This document shows, piece after piece, positions 4,417-5,436 of a DNA stretch of 5,436 nucleotides. The translations under genes were made by a program, and so were the position numbers. The DNA lies in NCBI GenBank assembly GCA_016934355.1, contig JAFGTA010000114.1, forward strand, positions 1 through 5,436, in the 5' to 3' direction. The notes beneath the pieces are model-generated. The model worked only from the letters and a program-made list of their open reading frames with translations. It was not told the DNA's origin and did no database searches. Positions within the stretch are counted from its first letter, which is position 1. Each line of letters begins with the position of its first letter. Origin of the DNA: Candidatus Bathyarchaeota archaeon (GTDB lineage: Archaea; Thermoproteota; Bathyarchaeia; TCS64).

Positions 4417-5265
4417 TTACTTGAAACTCGGTATGACCTCCTCGCTGAACTTATTCATCGACGCCCTCCAGTCTCCACGTGGGAACGCGGCGGTGTACAG
4501 AGAGGCTCCCCAGTCCTCGGCAGCCTCTATGTTCCGGGTGTACTGGCTTGAGCTGTAGACCCCTGACCCCATGTCGCCGACCATGAACTCTACTTCCCCC
4601 GCCCGCCCCGCCTCCTCGGCGGCTCCCAGCACCGTCTCCTTTATCGAGTCCCTGTTATGAGCCATCCACGGCGGGATGAAGCAGATGTCGCCGAGCCTCC
4701 CTGTCAGCCTCAGCATCCGCCTGCCCGAGCTGCCGAACAGCAGCTTCGGGTACGGCTTCTGAACGGGCTTCGGGTCGAGGACGGCTCCCTCGACATCGTA
4801 GTGATCGCTCTTATAGGTGACCTTGGGCTCGGTCCAGAGCCTAAGCATCAGCTCCAGCGCCTCGTGGGTCTTGTCCACCCTGTCCCCCGTGTCGAGCCAC
4901 CGGCTGTACCCGTCGAACTCGACCCTGCTCCAGCCGGCTCCGACGCCCAGCACCACCCTTCCGCCTGAGAGCACGTCGAGGGTGCTCAGCCTCTTCGCGA
5001 GGACGCCGGGGTGCCTGAACGGCAGCGGCGTCACGAGGGTGCCCAGCCTGATGCGCTCCGTCTTCGCCGCGAGGTAGGTGAGGGTCGTCCACGTCTCAAG
5101 CGTGCTGTAAGGGTTCGCCATGCTGTGCCCTATCTCGGTGCCCCACATGTAGTGATCCGGCATAAGAGCGCCTTCAAAACCAAGCCTGTCAGCCTCCACG
5201 ACAGCCCCAGCGATATAGTCAAGGTTCTCGTATAGGTTCCCGAGCCCGGTCAAGTAGAACTTCAT
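4417..5265 (-). CDS. LLM-class (luciferase-like) oxidoreductase, F420- or flavin-dependent
   Basis: The 282-residue product is a luciferase-like monooxygenase-fold protein, a cytosolic TIM barrel that transfers hydride or oxygen using reduced flavin or coenzyme F420. Recognisable blocks are MKFYLTGLGN at the first strand, ADRLGFEGALMPDHYMW (27-43), the TERIRLGTLVTPLPFRHPGVLAKRL region (70-94), STLDVLSGGRVVLGVGAGW (95-113, the most diagnostic block) and KPVQKPYPKLLFGSSGRRML (168-187). This layout is typical of the archaeal and actinobacterial F420-dependent subgroup, such as methylene-H4MPT reductase- and F420-dependent glucose-6-phosphate dehydrogenase-like proteins, but cofactor and substrate are not proven. 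ATG 5265 is chosen because MKFYLTG is the family N-terminus; the frame is open 22 codons further (to 5331) but that part is unlike the family and would cover the promoter. A TATA-like element stands about 33 bases before the ATG. It is divergent from the peptidase gene. Confidence 0.88.
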   Translation of the reverse strand: MKFYLTGLGNLYENLDYIAGAVVEADRLGFEGALMPDHYMWGTEIGHSMANPYSTLETWTTLTYLAAKTERIRLGTLVTPLPFRHPGVLAKRLSTLDVLSGGRVVLGVGAGWSRVEFDGYSRWLDTGDRVDKTHEALELMLRLWTEPKVTYKSDHYDVEGAVLDPKPVQKPYPKLLFGSSGRRMLRLTGRLGDICFIPPWMAHNRDSIKETVLGAAEEAGRAGEVEFMVGDMGSGVYSSSQYTRNIEAAEDWGASLYTAAFPRGDWRASMNKFSEEVIPSFK

Positions 5266-5294
5266 AGCAATCAATGGATCAGTGGAGCCACACA

Positions 5295-5323
5295 ATAAAA
5301 ACCGAGTGAAATGATAAAAACCG
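5295..5323. promoter_or_regulatory. Divergent promoter with duplicated ATAAAAACCG element
   Basis: ATAAAAACCG occurs at 5295-5304 and again at 5314-5323, exactly 19 bases apart. The first copy, read on the minus strand as TTTTTAT, is centred about 33 bases before the LLM start (5265). The second is centred about 34 bases before the peptidase start (5351), and is preceded by purine-rich GTGAAATG (5306-5313), which could be a BRE. Each copy is therefore placed to serve as TATA box for one of the divergent genes, implying short leaders for both. Confidence 0.5.
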
Positions 5324-5350
5324 GTGGGCAACCACTAGACCAGATGCTCC

Positions 5351-5436
5351 ATGACCCCACCTGAGCCCCCGAAGGCAGCCGTAAAGCCGAAGAAGATCAC
5401 AGTCCACGGCGACACCCGCATAGACAACTACTACTG
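5351..5436 (+). CDS. S9 prolyl oligopeptidase-family peptidase, N-terminal fragment
   Basis: Only 28 codons and two bases are present before the window ends. The N-terminus reads MTPPEPPKAAVKPK and then KITVHGDTRIDNYYW (the Trp codon is cut after TG). The block HGDxRxDxYYW close to the start is a hallmark of prolyl oligopeptidase and oligopeptidase B (peptidase family S9A), where it begins the conserved N-terminal segment leading into the beta-propeller. The catalytic Ser-Asp-His domain would lie several hundred codons outside. These serine peptidases cut short peptides, after proline or basic residues depending on the member. No signal peptide is seen, suggesting a cytosolic enzyme. ATG 5351 is the start because an in-frame TAG lies at 5336-5338; the ATG at 5344 is out of frame and soon stops. 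No ribosome site is visible, in line with a short-leader message. Confidence 0.78.
   Translation, partial: MTPPEPPKAAVKPKKITVHGDTRIDNYY

Noticed and set aside
4841..5092. 83-codon and similar ORFs in other frames of the LLM gene
   Set aside because: Arg- and Gly-rich alternate frames inside a strongly supported LLM oxidoreductase gene.
5266..5331. 22-codon N-terminal extension of the LLM protein
   Set aside because: It would cover the divergent promoter; the family N-terminus begins at MKFYLTG (5265) and the extension is unlike it.

Overview
The window looks like an archaeal chromosome segment; this is inferred from promoters, codon choice and gene families, with no rRNA or tRNA present to confirm it. 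Several genes have an AT-rich TATA-like element about 25-35 bases before the start codon with no clear Shine-Dalgarno site, as in archaeal leaderless or short-leader transcripts. Arginine is often AGG/AGA and TTG starts occur. A Thermoproteota- or Bathyarchaeia-like source is possible, but I cannot fix the lineage. Coding DNA is GC-rich except for an AT-rich island at about 3820-4410.

Layout, left to right: (1) 3' end of a DinB-like four-helix-bundle gene (+, 1-243). (2) Creatininase-family metal amidohydrolase (+, 292-1029) with its own TATA element. (3) MFS transporter (-, 1026-2207), convergent with the creatininase gene; their TAG stop codons interlock in one CTAG. (4) HAD-superfamily hydrolase (-, 2258-2935), upstream of the transporter and probably co-transcribed with it. 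(5) A divergent promoter region (2936-3084). (6) Class I SAM-dependent methyltransferase (+, 3085-3864) with a TTG start. (7) The AT-rich island: it begins within the last codons of the methyltransferase and holds a previously easy-to-miss 56-residue two-helix membrane protein gene (-, 3920-4090), a hairpin across that gene's stop codon, a doubtful 33-codon basic ORF (+, 4212-4313), a spaced imperfect repeat and T-tract terminator candidates. (8) LLM-class (luciferase-like, probably F420- or flavin-dependent) oxidoreductase (-, 4417-5265). (9) A compact divergent promoter with two copies of a 10-base repeat. (10) The first 28 codons of an S9 prolyl-oligopeptidase-family peptidase (+, 5351 to the window end).

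The enzymes are all generic small-molecule or peptide-processing families with frequent gene-order changes in archaea. Apart from the HAD-MFS pair I see no evidence for one shared pathway. I did not find a defence system, CRISPR array, insertion sequence or clear undescribed multi-gene system. The most original content is the AT-rich island with its small membrane protein gene.
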